A stretch of 64,000 nt of DNA, from the NCBI RefSeq assembly GCF_020165495.1, contig NZ_JAIUIE010000004.1:186001-250000 (forward strand), in the 5' to 3' direction. Below the pieces are notes generated by a model. That model ran no database searches and was not told the DNA's origin. It was given only the letters and a program-made list of their open reading frames with translations. Shown in pieces: positions 49,089 through 56,918 of the stretch. The stretch comes from Mesorhizobium sp. BR1-1-16. GTDB taxonomy: Bacteria; Pseudomonadota; Alphaproteobacteria; Rhizobiales; Kaistiaceae. Every line of letters starts with the position of its first letter. Position 1 is the stretch's first letter. Both the position numbers and the translations under genes were made by a program.

Positions 49089-49409
49089 CTAAAGAACGGC
49101 GAATCCCAGACCAGCCGCCAGGAGCACGACGACCAGAGCAATAGCGATCCAGCGCACCTGGTCCTTCGGTTGTTCCGACATTCCGCGTGACCGCTCCTCG
49201 GCGGCGCCAGGAACTGCGCCGGCCGGCCGCGTCAACTCGTGCTGCGCCGCAAGCGCCACCTGCTCAGGGCCAGGCGGTTGGCCCGCAGCCTCGTCGTCCG
49301 TGCCCAATGGCGATGCTGCGGGATCGGGGAACGCAATCTTGTCGGAACCGCTGCCTGAATCGATCTCGTGTCGAAGGCGGTCGGCCGTCCTGACGGGTTG
49401 CTCCGACAT
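49089..49409 (-). CDS. Tail-anchored small membrane protein
   Basis: A 106-residue protein with a hydrophilic, Pro/Gly/Asp-rich first 80 residues and a single C-terminal span (VRWIAIALVVVLLAAGLGFAVL), so probably tail-anchored. MSEQP occurs twice, at the start and again before the span (GMSEQPKDQ), which looks like a duplicated start. No known family. The gene begins 3 bases after the aldo/keto reductase stop and lies 55 bases before DUF2243, so it is part of the same stress operon. Confidence 0.65.
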   Translation of the reverse strand: MSEQPVRTADRLRHEIDSGSGSDKIAFPDPAASPLGTDDEAAGQPPGPEQVALAAQHELTRPAGAVPGAAEERSRGMSEQPKDQVRWIAIALVVVLLAAGLGFAVL

Positions 49410-49412
49410 GGG

Positions 49413-50255
49413 CTAGTCTCGCTGGCCGAATGTAGCTGGGTCCGAACCGGTTCGGCCCTCCTCGCCTTTGTCGAGACTGGCGATGAGAGCCATTTCGTCG
49501 CTGGTAAGCTCGAAATCGAAGATCTCGAAATTGGAACGGATGCGATCGGGAGTCGCCGACTTTGGGATGGCGATGATTCCCTGCTGGATGTGCCAGCGGA
49601 GGATGATCTGAGCTGGCGATTTTTCCAGCCTTTGGGCCAATAATGCGATGTCAGGATTGTCGAGCACGGCTCCACTTCCCAACGGGCTGTAGGCTTCGAT
49701 CTTGATTCCGTGTGTGCGATGGAAATCCCGAACGCGTCGCTGCTGAAATTCAGGGTGAAGTTCGATCTGGTTGACGGAGGGCATGACCCCCGTCTCGTTT
49801 TTCAGCCGCTCAATATGCTCGGGCAGGAAATTGGACACGCCGATCGCCCGAACGCGGCCCTCGTCCCGCAACCGGATGAACGCATTCCAGGTCGCCACAT
49901 AGTTGTCCTGCATCGGCAGCGGCCAGTGGATGAGAAAGAGATCGAGATAGTCGGTTTGTAGCTTGCCAAGGCTTTCGTCGAATGCGCGGAGAGCCTCGTC
50001 GTAACCCTGCCGGGAATTATCGAGCTTCGTGGTCAGAAATATCTCCGCGCGAGGAACGTCCGAGGCCTGAATGGTCCGACCGACGCCCGCTTCATTGCCA
50101 TAGCCCTCGGCGGTATCGATCAGCCTGTATCCAGTAGAGATTGCTGAAAGGACGGGTTCTTCGACCGCATCATCTTTCACTTGCCAGACGCCGAGGCCGA
50201 GTTGCGGCATCAAGACACCTTCAGCAAGTTCCAGGGTGGGAACGGAAGAAGCCAT
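49413..50255 (-). CDS. Aldo/keto reductase
   Basis: A 280-residue NADPH-dependent reductase of the AKR5 (2,5-diketo-gluconate reductase-like) type. It contains the catalytic tetrad residues Asp (YRLIDTAEGYGNEAGVGRTI: D and Y), Lys in FLTTKLDNSRQGYDEAL and His in LDLFLIHWPLPM, plus VRAIGVSNFLPEHIERLK, NQIELHPEFQQRRVRDFHRT and IIAIPKSATPDRIRSNFEIF (coenzyme binding). Such enzymes detoxify aldehydes from lipid peroxidation and methylglyoxal. The ATG at 50255 lies 57 bases from an exact EcfG-type -10, and the gene heads a three-gene operon. Confidence 0.9.
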   Translation of the reverse strand: MASSVPTLELAEGVLMPQLGLGVWQVKDDAVEEPVLSAISTGYRLIDTAEGYGNEAGVGRTIQASDVPRAEIFLTTKLDNSRQGYDEALRAFDESLGKLQTDYLDLFLIHWPLPMQDNYVATWNAFIRLRDEGRVRAIGVSNFLPEHIERLKNETGVMPSVNQIELHPEFQQRRVRDFHRTHGIKIEAYSPLGSGAVLDNPDIALLAQRLEKSPAQIILRWHIQQGIIAIPKSATPDRIRSNFEIFDFELTSDEMALIASLDKGEEGRTGSDPATFGQRD

Positions 50256-50311
50256 GGGGATCCTCTTGCTTTTGCTCGCGTCGATGAGTTCAGCGCCGTT
50301 GAGACTGTCGA

Positions 50312-50336
50312 AACCAGCTCGTTCGGTGAAAGTTCC
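50312..50336 (-). promoter_or_regulatory. EcfG-type stress promoter
   Basis: On the minus strand GGAAC (50336-50332), 17 bases, GTT (50314-50312) followed by TCG, 57 bases before the aldo/keto reductase ATG at 50255. Confidence 0.78.
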
Positions 50337-50431
50337 GTGGTCCTACGACCGACGATCGGTCCTGTGTTTAGGGCACGACCGAGGACGCGTGCGTGCCAAC
50401 GCAATCCTCCCCTTCAATGCAGGCGATGCCC

Positions 50432-50456
50432 GGAACAATGCCCTGTCTGCCGTGTT
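50432..50456 (+). promoter_or_regulatory. EcfG-type stress promoter
   Basis: GGAAC (50432-50436), 17 bases, GTT (50454-50456), 46 bases before the ATG of the DUF2934 gene at 50503. It is divergent from the aldo/keto reductase promoter about 100 bases away. Confidence 0.78.
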
Positions 50457-50502
50457 ACATGCCCCTCAACAGCTGATCAATGTCGGACGCGGAGAGACTG
50501 CA

Positions 50503-50736
50503 ATGACTGAATTCTCGGATAGCGAAATTGCCGCCGAGGCTTATCGCCTGTGGCAGGCCGACGGCTCGCCGGTGTGGGGCCACCCCCAGGACCATTGGTT
50601 CAGGGCGATAGAGAGCCTGCGTGCTCGATCGCCAACGCCCGACCGCGTTGAAGAGGCTGGTCCGGTCGGTGCATTGCCGGCTCGGCCGCCACTGGATGAC
50701 CTTCTGCTGCCGGGGAGCAGCGGCGAGGTCACCTAA
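50503..50736 (+). CDS. DUF2934 small protein
   Basis: A 77-residue protein with the DUF2934 motif at its N-terminus: DSEIAAEAYRLWQADGSPVW then GHPQDHWFRAIESLRARS, i.e. the 'I...AY.lWe..G.P.g....hW..Ae' helix pair. The C-terminal part is Pro-rich and probably disordered. Function unknown; DUF2934 proteins are small, rhizobial and stress-linked. The ATG at 50503 has CGGAGAG seven bases upstream. It lies in the divergent space of the aldo/keto reductase gene under its own stress promoter and faces the second DUF2934 gene, which runs toward it. Confidence 0.8.
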   Translation: MTEFSDSEIAAEAYRLWQADGSPVWGHPQDHWFRAIESLRARSPTPDRVEEAGPVGALPARPPLDDLLLPGSSGEVT

Positions 50737-50766
50737 TGGGGATCATGTGATGAGCCTGTCGCCAAT

Positions 50767-51075
50767 CTAACGCTTGAGATCCGTCGCCAAGGGAATCGGA
50801 GAGGGTCGTTCCAGTGCGTCGCGGCTCGGGCCCGGCGCGCTGTCGCCTTGATCGTCCAATCCGGGCACGTCCGCCTGGTTCTCAAAAGCGAGCGCGGGCT
50901 CGACAGGGATCCTTGCGCTCTCCTCGATAGACATCGTCGGTTCGCCGACATCCTCGACCGCGATAATTTCCTTGGCCTCGTCCCAGTGAAGCTGTGCACG
51001 ACCCTCTGGTCGCCCTTCCGCTTCCCAAAGCTCATATGCCTTGCGACGGATACGATCGGAAAGGTGTTCGTCCAT
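50767..51075 (-). CDS. DUF2934 small protein
   Basis: A 102-residue protein with a DUF2934 motif, DRIRRKAYELWEAEGRPEGR then AQLHWDEAKEIIAVED, and a long acidic, Pro-rich tail. The ATG at 51075 follows GAGGAGGCCCAAG, an excellent ribosome-binding site. It begins 11 bases after the stop of the SDR gene, so both are one transcription unit. It converges on the other DUF2934 gene at 50503, an arrangement that could come from inverted duplication, though only the motif itself is shared. Confidence 0.8.
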   Translation of the reverse strand: MDEHLSDRIRRKAYELWEAEGRPEGRAQLHWDEAKEIIAVEDVGEPTMSIEESARIPVEPALAFENQADVPGLDDQGDSAPGPSRDALERPSPIPLATDLKR

Positions 51076-51086
51076 CTTGGGCCTCC

Positions 51087-51887
51087 TCATTTCGTGTCCG
51101 AATGACGATCGTTTGGCTCAGCCATCTTCCGGTGCTGCTCCGCCAGCAACTCGGAGGGTGTGATATTGGCCAACGTCGTCTGCAGCTTGTTTTTCCAGCC
51201 GCTCACGACATCGGCCTCACCGTTCATCATCGCATCGAATCCAATGCGCGCGACATCGGCAGGATCGTCTTTCTTGTCCTGGCCAACAGGCGTGTCGAGC
51301 ATGTCTGCACGACGGAAGAACTCCGTATCGGTGGGGCCTGGCATCAGGCAGGATACCGTGACGGCGGTGTCCTTCAGTTCGTTTCGAAGGGCGTAGGCGA
51401 AATTGTCGAGAAACGCTTTCGTGGCGTTGTAGACCGCCTGGAAGCTGCCCGGAATGAAGCCTGCGATCGAGCCGGTTATCAGGATCCGACCGGAGTTCCG
51501 AGCGCGCATGTCGCGGCCGATCAGGTGAATGAGATAGACGGTACCGATGATATTGGTGTCGATAACATGGCGAATGCGCTTCCAGTCCTGATCGAGGAAA
51601 GCATCGCCAAGGCCACGGCCGGCATTGGCCATCAATGCATCGACGGGTCTGCCGAGGCGACTGACAGCTGCATAAAGCGCGTCCACTCCGTCCTGGGTGG
51701 CAAGGTCCGCTTGCACCGCAACGACGTCTGCGCCTTCTCGACGAAGCTCCGCAGCCGCCTTCTCGATTGAAGGTTCGTCAGCGGCAATGACCACGTCGTA
51801 TCCGTGCGCCACCGCCAAGCGCGCCAGTTGGTAGCCGATGCCGGTCGAGGCCCCGGTAATCACAGCCAGAGGATTTCGGTTGGACAT
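51087..51887 (-). CDS. Classical short-chain dehydrogenase/reductase
   Basis: A 266-residue SDR with all the signature parts: LAVITGASTGIGYQLARLAV (TGxxxGxG), NAG in DALMANAGRGLGDAF, the catalytic Ser in ILITGSIAGFIPGSFQAVYN and Y-x-x-x-K in VYNATKAFLDNFAYAL. The C-terminal part with VSCLMPGPTDTEFFRRADML is typical. It most resembles general-stress SDRs of rhizobia of unknown substrate. I start at ATG 51887 (AAGGGGATTTGTC upstream). No exact EcfG-type promoter was found in the 250 bases before it, which hold no other gene; a CGAAC-N17-GCT variant was noted and not accepted. Confidence 0.88.
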   Translation of the reverse strand: MSNRNPLAVITGASTGIGYQLARLAVAHGYDVVIAADEPSIEKAAAELRREGADVVAVQADLATQDGVDALYAAVSRLGRPVDALMANAGRGLGDAFLDQDWKRIRHVIDTNIIGTVYLIHLIGRDMRARNSGRILITGSIAGFIPGSFQAVYNATKAFLDNFAYALRNELKDTAVTVSCLMPGPTDTEFFRRADMLDTPVGQDKKDDPADVARIGFDAMMNGEADVVSGWKNKLQTTLANITPSELLAEQHRKMAEPNDRHSDTK

Positions 51888-52133
51888 GACAAATCCCCTT
51901 CGCGTCTGAGCAATATTACGGTTCAAGAGTTCGCCGGACGCATGGTGCCACCCCCTCGGCCTCTCGTTGACCAGTCAGCCGGCTGATGGGAGACCAAGTG
52001 GGAGCTCCGCAGGCGCCATGCCCACCTCTCTTGGGGGCGGCCGGACGCGAAATGCGCGTGCTTCACCCGGGCCATGCGGTTCCTCCAAGATTTGGTATTA
52101 GGCCGACCGGAGCCTGAAGCGAAGAGACAATAG

Positions 52134-52826
52134 TCAGTCGCCGAAGCCGTGCCGCGAGCCCTGCCCCGTGGATCGCGAAGTTGCATCGTCACCCTCGCCA
52201 TCGGAGTCAGCCGCGCCGGGAGCTTCGTCCAGAACGCCCTTGCCGATGGAAGGCTCGGACGATGCCGGCCTCAAGACACTTGGCGCCGATACAGTGCCGG
52301 ACCTGGAGGCATGATCAGCCGTCGGCCCCCGGCCGCCGCCGCGCCACTGCTTTCCGCGCAAACCGCTTCGATCGCCATAGTCGCGGGGATTACCCCGTCG
52401 AGCATGCGTATCGGCGAGCGCCGCGCTGGCGACGATATCGAGCAATGTCACGCCCGCGACGAGGGCGAGGGCCAGTCCGGCATTCTGCCGCTTGGAATTG
52501 TCGGGTCCGAGCGCCGTTGCCAAGGCGACGATGTCGAGTCCGTCACCCAAGACGCGGCTGGCGACGCCCGTTCGCCTCTCCGTCGAGAGGGTCAGCATGC
52601 CCGCCGCGATTTCGCGACAGCCGAAACAGCGAACCAGCCCCTCCATGCCCGGCATGCCGAGCCAGCGCGTCAAGGCTCTGGGCGCCAGCAATTCCGTTAG
52701 GCCGAGCCCGATGCTGAACCAGCCAAGGCCACGCGCGAACTTGTCCGGGCCAGGCAAGCTCGAGGGTCCCGTGGCGATGATCTTGGGGTCTCCGTCGGAA
52801 CGTGTCAGGTTGGCGAGCGAGAACAT
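52134..52826 (-). CDS. Membrane protein related to SRPBCC-linked cyclase/dehydrase partners
   Basis: A 230-residue protein. The first 150 residues contain three or four hydrophobic segments in an order I have seen as the N-terminal membrane part of SRPBCC-family proteins: FARGLGWFSIGLGLTELLAP then TRWLGMPGMEGLVRCFGCRE, GDGLDIVALATALG and AGLALALVAGVTLLDIVASA. Here the SRPBCC domain is absent and the chain ends in a 75-residue Ser/Gly-rich hydrophilic tail. Function unknown. It starts 12 bases after the zinc dehydrogenase stop, so it is second in that stress operon. Confidence 0.7.
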   Translation of the reverse strand: MFSLANLTRSDGDPKIIATGPSSLPGPDKFARGLGWFSIGLGLTELLAPRALTRWLGMPGMEGLVRCFGCREIAAGMLTLSTERRTGVASRVLGDGLDIVALATALGPDNSKRQNAGLALALVAGVTLLDIVASAALADTHARRGNPRDYGDRSGLRGKQWRGGGRGPTADHASRSGTVSAPSVLRPASSEPSIGKGVLDEAPGAADSDGEGDDATSRSTGQGSRHGFGD

Positions 52827-52838
52827 CGGAAAACCTCG

Positions 52839-54014
52839 TTACGGCTTGAGGACGACCTTGATGCAGCTGTCGCGCTTATCGCGGAACAGGTCGTACATCT
52901 CCGGGCCTTCGTCCAGGCCGGCCGTGTGGGTGATGACGAAGGAAGGGTCGATCTCTCCTTCCTCGATGCGGCGGGTCAGATCATCCGTCCAGCGCTTCAC
53001 ATGCGTCTGGCCCATGCGGAAGGTCAGGCCCTTGTTCATTGCGGCGCCCAGCGGGATCTTGTCGACGAGGCCGGTATAGACGCCGGGGACCGAGACGGTT
53101 CCGGCAGGACGGCAGACATAGATGATCTCGCGCAGCACATGGGGCCGGTCATTCTCCATCATCAGCATCTGCATGCCACGGTCGTAGATCGTGTCAGGCA
53201 ACGAAAGCGCGACATGGCTCTCGGTGCCCACAGCGTCGATGCACTTTTCGGGACCCCTGCCGCCCGTCAACTCGTTCAGCCGCTCGATGACGCTCTCCTG
53301 GTCGCGGTCGATCGTGATCGCGCCGGCCGCTTCCGCCATGCTGAGACGCTCGGGCAGGCGATCGATGGCGATCACCTGCTTGGCGCCGAGCAGGATGGCG
53401 CTGCGGATCGCCATCTGGCCCACTGGCCCGCAGCCCCAGACGGCCACGGTGTCGGACGGCTCGATGTCGCACTGGACCGCGGCCTGCCAGCCGGTTGGCA
53501 GGATATCGCTGAGGAACAGCGCCTGTTCGTCCGAGAGGCTGTTGGGCACCTTGATATGCGTCGAATCCGCAAAGGGGACGCGGAGATACTCCGCCTGACC
53601 GCCGGGGTAGCCGCCCGTCAAGTGGGAATAGCCAAAGAGACCGGCAGTTGTGTGTCCGAAAACTTTATCGGCCAGGTCCTTGCGACGATTAGTGCGCTCG
53701 CAGACCGAGAAGTTGCCGCGCCGGCACTGGTCGCATTCCCCACAGGTAATGGTGAAGGGTATGACGATCCGGTCGCCCTTCTTGAGGCTGCCATTGATGC
53801 CGCTGCCGACTTCGACGACCTCGCCCATCGTCTCATGGCCCATGATATCGCCGGGCAGCATGGCCGGAACCAGATTGTGGAAGAGGTGAAGATCGGAGCC
53901 GCAGATGGCGCAGCTCGTGACCTTGATGATCGCGTCACGCGGATCCTGGATTGTCGGATCGGTGACGCTGTCGCAGCGGATATCCTCCTTGCCGTGCCAG
54001 ACGAGCGCTTTCAC
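52839..54014 (-). CDS. Zinc-dependent alcohol dehydrogenase (formaldehyde-dehydrogenase-like)
   Basis: A 391-residue MDR enzyme of the glutathione-independent formaldehyde/alcohol dehydrogenase group. It has the catalytic zinc Cys in [20 protein letters not shown] and [18 protein letters not shown], and a structural zinc loop [20 protein letters not shown] with four Cys. The Rossmann part is [21 protein letters not shown]-terminal [19 protein letters not shown]. All zinc ligands are present, unlike in the truncated paralog at 3927. It is likely to oxidise an alcohol or an aldehyde adduct with NAD. The ATG at 54014 is 76 bases from an exact EcfG-type -10. It heads an operon with the membrane protein gene. 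Confidence 0.9.
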   Translation of the reverse strand: MKALVWHGKEDIRCDSVTDPTIQDPRDAIIKVTSCAICGSDLHLFHNLVPAMLPGDIMGHETMGEVVEVGSGINGSLKKGDRIVIPFTITCGECDQCRRGNFSVCERTNRRKDLADKVFGHTTAGLFGYSHLTGGYPGGQAEYLRVPFADSTHIKVPNSLSDEQALFLSDILPTGWQAAVQCDIEPSDTVAVWGCGPVGQMAIRSAILLGAKQVIAIDRLPERLSMAEAAGAITIDRDQESVIERLNELTGGRGPEKCIDAVGTESHVALSLPDTIYDRGMQMLMMENDRPHVLREIIYVCRPAGTVSVPGVYTGLVDKIPLGAAMNKGLTFRMGQTHVKRWTDDLTRRIEEGEIDPSFVITHTAGLDEGPEMYDLFRDKRDSCIKVVLKP

Positions 54015-54090
54015 AAGAACCTCCGTCCCTTCGCTCCGTTGCCAGAGCGGTTGTCTGAACGCCAGATCGGCGCGCCGTTGACGACCACCA

Positions 54091-54115
54091 AACTCCTACG
54101 TCGCCCCGATGTTCC
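54091..54115 (-). promoter_or_regulatory. EcfG-type stress promoter
   Basis: On the minus strand GGAAC (54115-54111), 17 bases, GTT (54093-54091) followed by TGG, 77 bases before the dehydrogenase ATG at 54014. Confidence 0.76.
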
Positions 54116-54502
54116 CGTTGAACGCACGCTTGAGCCGGACGGGGACCCGCCTTTCTTCGTGATCGAAGCGCGCGAGTGCCTGGCTTGCCTTGTTTGACGA
54201 ACTCGCCGGCTGGCTCCGTTGCGGCCTCCAACAGGAGACTAAGCGTTGCCAACTGAGAGCGATCAAGCACAGGTCGCCGATGAGCGTCTGGGTTGGTGGA
54301 ACTCGTAGGTTGGCTCGGCTCCCTGGTCGATACACCCCGGGGCCGAGCCCGTGCGCGGCGGCCTGCTGAACCCCGCACTGAACCTTCAGCGGCGCCGCGG
54401 GGAAGACATCGGTGCCGAATTCTCAACTAAGCTCGCAGGCCAGATTGGCGCCACTCATTGCCGGCTTCCCGGGATTTACAAGGCGGCACTTCCGACCGCC
54501 CT
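54116..54502. other. Gene-free stretch
   Basis: About 390 bases between a stress promoter and the end of the nine-gene oxidase operon. No coding region is supported on either strand. It contains GC-rich imperfect inverted repeats near 54480-54500 (GGCGG...CCGCC) that may help end the operon transcript. Confidence 0.4.
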
Positions 54503-55048
54503 TCAGTCGGCGAGCGCGTACAGGTAGGCAGCCATGTCCCGAGCCTCCTGGTCAGTCGCCCCGGTATTCGGCATGGCCGTATCCGGCACCATGTCGCGGG
54601 ATCGCCGAACCCACTCTGCAAGGTTGGACGGGTTGTTCACAATCGCTCCGCCGATGAAGGCACGGTCGGCGAGGCCCTGGAGCGGCGGCCCGACCGTACC
54701 CGCGGCTCCGGGCACTCCCGCAATCGAGTGGCAACCGGCACAGCCATAGCGGATCATCACTTCGGGCGCGCGGCGTGCATCGCCCCCGGCCAGTCCGTTC
54801 GCCCAAACGAGCCGAGCATGCTTTTGACTGGCGACATAGAACGTCGCCGCACATGCAAGCGCGATAGCGACGGCCAATGCGGGGGCAACCCACCTATCGC
54901 CGCGGTCGGCGGCCGACGGCATGGAAGTCTCACGGCCGGATTCGACGGATATGACGCGAGCCCAAGAACGGCTCATCAGGCAGCCGACGGCAATCGCCAC
55001 AAACCCGGCGAGCAGGACTGCGTGACGTCTAGCGGGTAGGCAGGGCAT
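54503..55048 (-). CDS. Membrane-anchored cytochrome c
   Basis: A 181-residue monoheme cytochrome c. The heme-binding motif is CAGCH in VMIRYGCAGCHSIAGVPGAA, with the axial Met probably in DTAMPNTGATDQEARDMAAY. Two hydrophobic N-terminal spans (AVLLAGFVAIAVGCLM, ALAVAIALACAATFYVA) anchor it to the membrane with the heme domain outside. The gene is last of the nine-gene operon and its start overlaps the end of the CtaG gene by 20 bases. It probably passes electrons between the dehydrogenase and the oxidase. The start codon is uncertain (ATG 55048 chosen). Confidence 0.82.
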   Translation of the reverse strand: MPCLPARRHAVLLAGFVAIAVGCLMSRSWARVISVESGRETSMPSAADRGDRWVAPALAVAIALACAATFYVASQKHARLVWANGLAGGDARRAPEVMIRYGCAGCHSIAGVPGAAGTVGPPLQGLADRAFIGGAIVNNPSNLAEWVRRSRDMVPDTAMPNTGATDQEARDMAAYLYALAD

Positions 55049-55970
55049 CGGCGTGATACAGAGCACTTTTGCCGCTTTCGACGATCCAAAGCGCCGCGAG
55101 GGCGAGCGCGGCACCCGCATAGATCACGCCCGCAGGCACCCACATGATCAGACCAGCCAGTTGCTGGTCCTCGAGCGCTGTCAGGCCCCAGGAAGCAGCT
55201 TCCCGGGATTGCTCTCCGAACCAAAGCTGCGGCGTCAGAAACAACAGGACGCCGAGGAGGCCGGTATGAAGCGAGGTTGCGAACAGATGAACGATCGATG
55301 ATCCGCTGCGCCGCGAAGCGCGGCCAAGGAGAGCCCACCAGAAGATCAGCCCTGTCGATAGAAAGGTGAAATGCTGCAGCCAGTGCAGCCATTCCGTTAC
55401 GAGGGCGGCGCGAAAAAGGAAAGGCACATGCCAAAGCCAGATCGCGAGCCCATGCAGCAGGGTGGCGGGCAGCGGATCCGTCAAGCCGCTTCGGCCCAGG
55501 CCGCGTCCCATGCCGTGCAGCAAGCCGCCGATCGGCTTGCGGTACGATTTGGGCAAGCCCCACAGGAACAGGGGGAGCGGTCGCGCCAATACCAGTAGCG
55601 GCGCGGCAACGACCATGACGAGTTCATGCTCGATCATATGCGCAGCGAAGATGCCCCGGCTGGCCTCATGGATGGGGGACAGGAGCGCCAGCGCCAGCAC
55701 CAGCCAGCCGGCGATGAAGGCGCACAGTTGCAACCGCATGACAGCGCGGCCGACTCCGGCCCGGCTCCACAGACGGGTGACACCGATCCCGTACAGCACT
55801 GCCGCCCCGGCGAGCGGCAGGGTGATCGTCCAGGCGAGTGTCCACCCGCCCACGGTTCCTCCGCCAAAGCAGCGCGCGCCGAACTGAACCGCGTCCAAGA
55901 GTGCAGCCCGATCAGCCGCCGAAGCCTGCGGCGTAAGCAGACCCAGGTTGTCAAGCGCGCGGCTCGTCAT
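55029..55970 (-). CDS. ctaG: CtaG-type cytochrome c oxidase assembly protein
   Basis: A 313-residue polytopic membrane protein of the caa3_CtaG family, needed for building the CuB centre of caa3-type oxidases. Seven to nine spans can be drawn: from WTLAWTITLPLAGAAVLYGI, AFIAGWLVLALALLSPIHEA, IEHELVMVVAAPLLVLARPL, LLHGLAIWLWHVPFLFRAAL to LAGLIMWVPAGVIYAGAALA. Conserved HMIEHE, WHVP and LHTGLLGVLL His residues probably bind copper. This is not the Cox11 type of CtaG. It overlaps genes on both sides, the four-base ATGA with the small membrane protein upstream. Confidence 0.87.
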   Translation of the reverse strand: MTSRALDNLGLLTPQASAADRAALLDAVQFGARCFGGGTVGGWTLAWTITLPLAGAAVLYGIGVTRLWSRAGVGRAVMRLQLCAFIAGWLVLALALLSPIHEASRGIFAAHMIEHELVMVVAAPLLVLARPLPLFLWGLPKSYRKPIGGLLHGMGRGLGRSGLTDPLPATLLHGLAIWLWHVPFLFRAALVTEWLHWLQHFTFLSTGLIFWWALLGRASRRSGSSIVHLFATSLHTGLLGVLLFLTPQLWFGEQSREAASWGLTALEDQQLAGLIMWVPAGVIYAGAALALAALWIVESGKSALYHADALPTR

Positions 55971-56317
55971 CGCTCACACCCCTCGAACATGAAGCTCGCC
56001 ATGCCCTGCATCGCCAGGACCAGCGCGAAAAGGGCGGCGGTGGCGATGCCGAGCGCCGCCACGAAGGCGCATCGACGCCCGGCCGCCGGCGTATCCCAGC
56101 CGTGGCTGGCCGCGGCCCAGGCGCGATAGGACAGCAGGCAGCCGGCGAGGGCCACGAGAATGCCCAGCGCCGAGAGCCAGGGGACGATCCTGATCATGTT
56201 GGCGCATTGCCAGGGAACGATCACATAGCTGGCCTGAAAGCTGATCGCCCACGCCGACGGACCGGCGATGAGACCGGCCGATGGCAATCCCTTTCGGAGG
56301 CTGATGACCACCGCCAT
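55967..56317 (-). CDS. Three-span membrane protein of the oxidase operon
   Basis: A 116-residue membrane protein with hydrophobic spans near AWAISFQASYVIVPWQCANM, IVPWLSALGILVALAGCLLS and AFVAALGIATAALFALVLAM. It is in the place where many caa3-type operons carry a small subunit IV-like or unknown gene, and I recognise no specific family. It begins 1 base after the subunit III stop (TGA-A-ATG) and overlaps the CtaG start, so it is translated with the oxidase genes. It could be a small structural subunit or an assembly helper. Confidence 0.7.
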   Translation of the reverse strand: MAVVISLRKGLPSAGLIAGPSAWAISFQASYVIVPWQCANMIRIVPWLSALGILVALAGCLLSYRAWAAASHGWDTPAAGRRCAFVAALGIATAALFALVLAMQGMASFMFEGCER

Positions 56318-56318
56318 T

Positions 56319-56918
56319 TCAGATCCTCGGAAACCAATAGATGACCAGATAAAGGACGACCCAGGTCCCGACGACGAAATCCCAGTAGAAGGCATTGTCG
56401 CTGACATCGCTGAAGCGCTTGCCGCTCCGCCCGTGCCGCGTGAACATCAGGGCGGCGAGTACCAGCGTATCGACCAGGTCCGTAAGGAGATGCGTCGTGT
56501 GGAGGCCGAGCAGCAGCCAGACGATCGAGCCGTACGCATTCGTATCCCAGTTGACGTTGAGGGCGCCGAGCTCGAACCAGCGCACGACGAGAGGCAACGC
56601 TCCGAGGATCGACATCAAGAGGAGCCCGAACCGCACCCTTTTCAGATCCTTCGCTTTCGTCCAACGATCAAGCAGATGGTTCGGGAGGACGCTGACAACG
56701 AGCAAAGCGGTCACCAGGCTGCCCGGGATCAGATCGGGCGGCGGCGCCATCGGCCATTCGGGAGCAAGGAAAGCCAGATACAAATAGCTGGCGACACCTA
56801 GCGCGAAACCCATGCCCTCGATTGCCATGAACGCCATGGTTCCCCACCACATCGGGCTCGTGGCGCCGAAGCCGGATGTGGGCAGACCGGACACGTCGGC
56901 GACCGAATGTCGGGTCAT
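56319..56918 (-). CDS. ctaE: Cytochrome c oxidase subunit III
   Basis: A 199-residue membrane protein of the heme-copper oxidase subunit III family (bacterial short type, 180-210). Spans are visible at TMAFMAIEGMGFALGVASYL, LIPGSLVTALLVVSVLPNHL, FGLLLMSILGALPLVVRWFE, SIVWLLLGLHTTHLLTDLVD and FYWDFVVGTWVVLYLVIYWF. The conserved LGLHTTHLLTD helix and AFYWDFVVGTWVVLY end are hallmark parts; E in FMAIEGMGFALG is the conserved lipid-site Glu. Its ATG overlaps the stop of subunit I by four bases. Confidence 0.88.
   Translation of the reverse strand: MTRHSVADVSGLPTSGFGATSPMWWGTMAFMAIEGMGFALGVASYLYLAFLAPEWPMAPPPDLIPGSLVTALLVVSVLPNHLLDRWTKAKDLKRVRFGLLLMSILGALPLVVRWFELGALNVNWDTNAYGSIVWLLLGLHTTHLLTDLVDTLVLAALMFTRHGRSGKRFSDVSDNAFYWDFVVGTWVVLYLVIYWFPRI

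Noticed and set aside
51887-51960. CGAAC-N17-GCT before the SDR gene as a stress promoter
   Set aside because: Two mismatches to the strict pattern used for the others.
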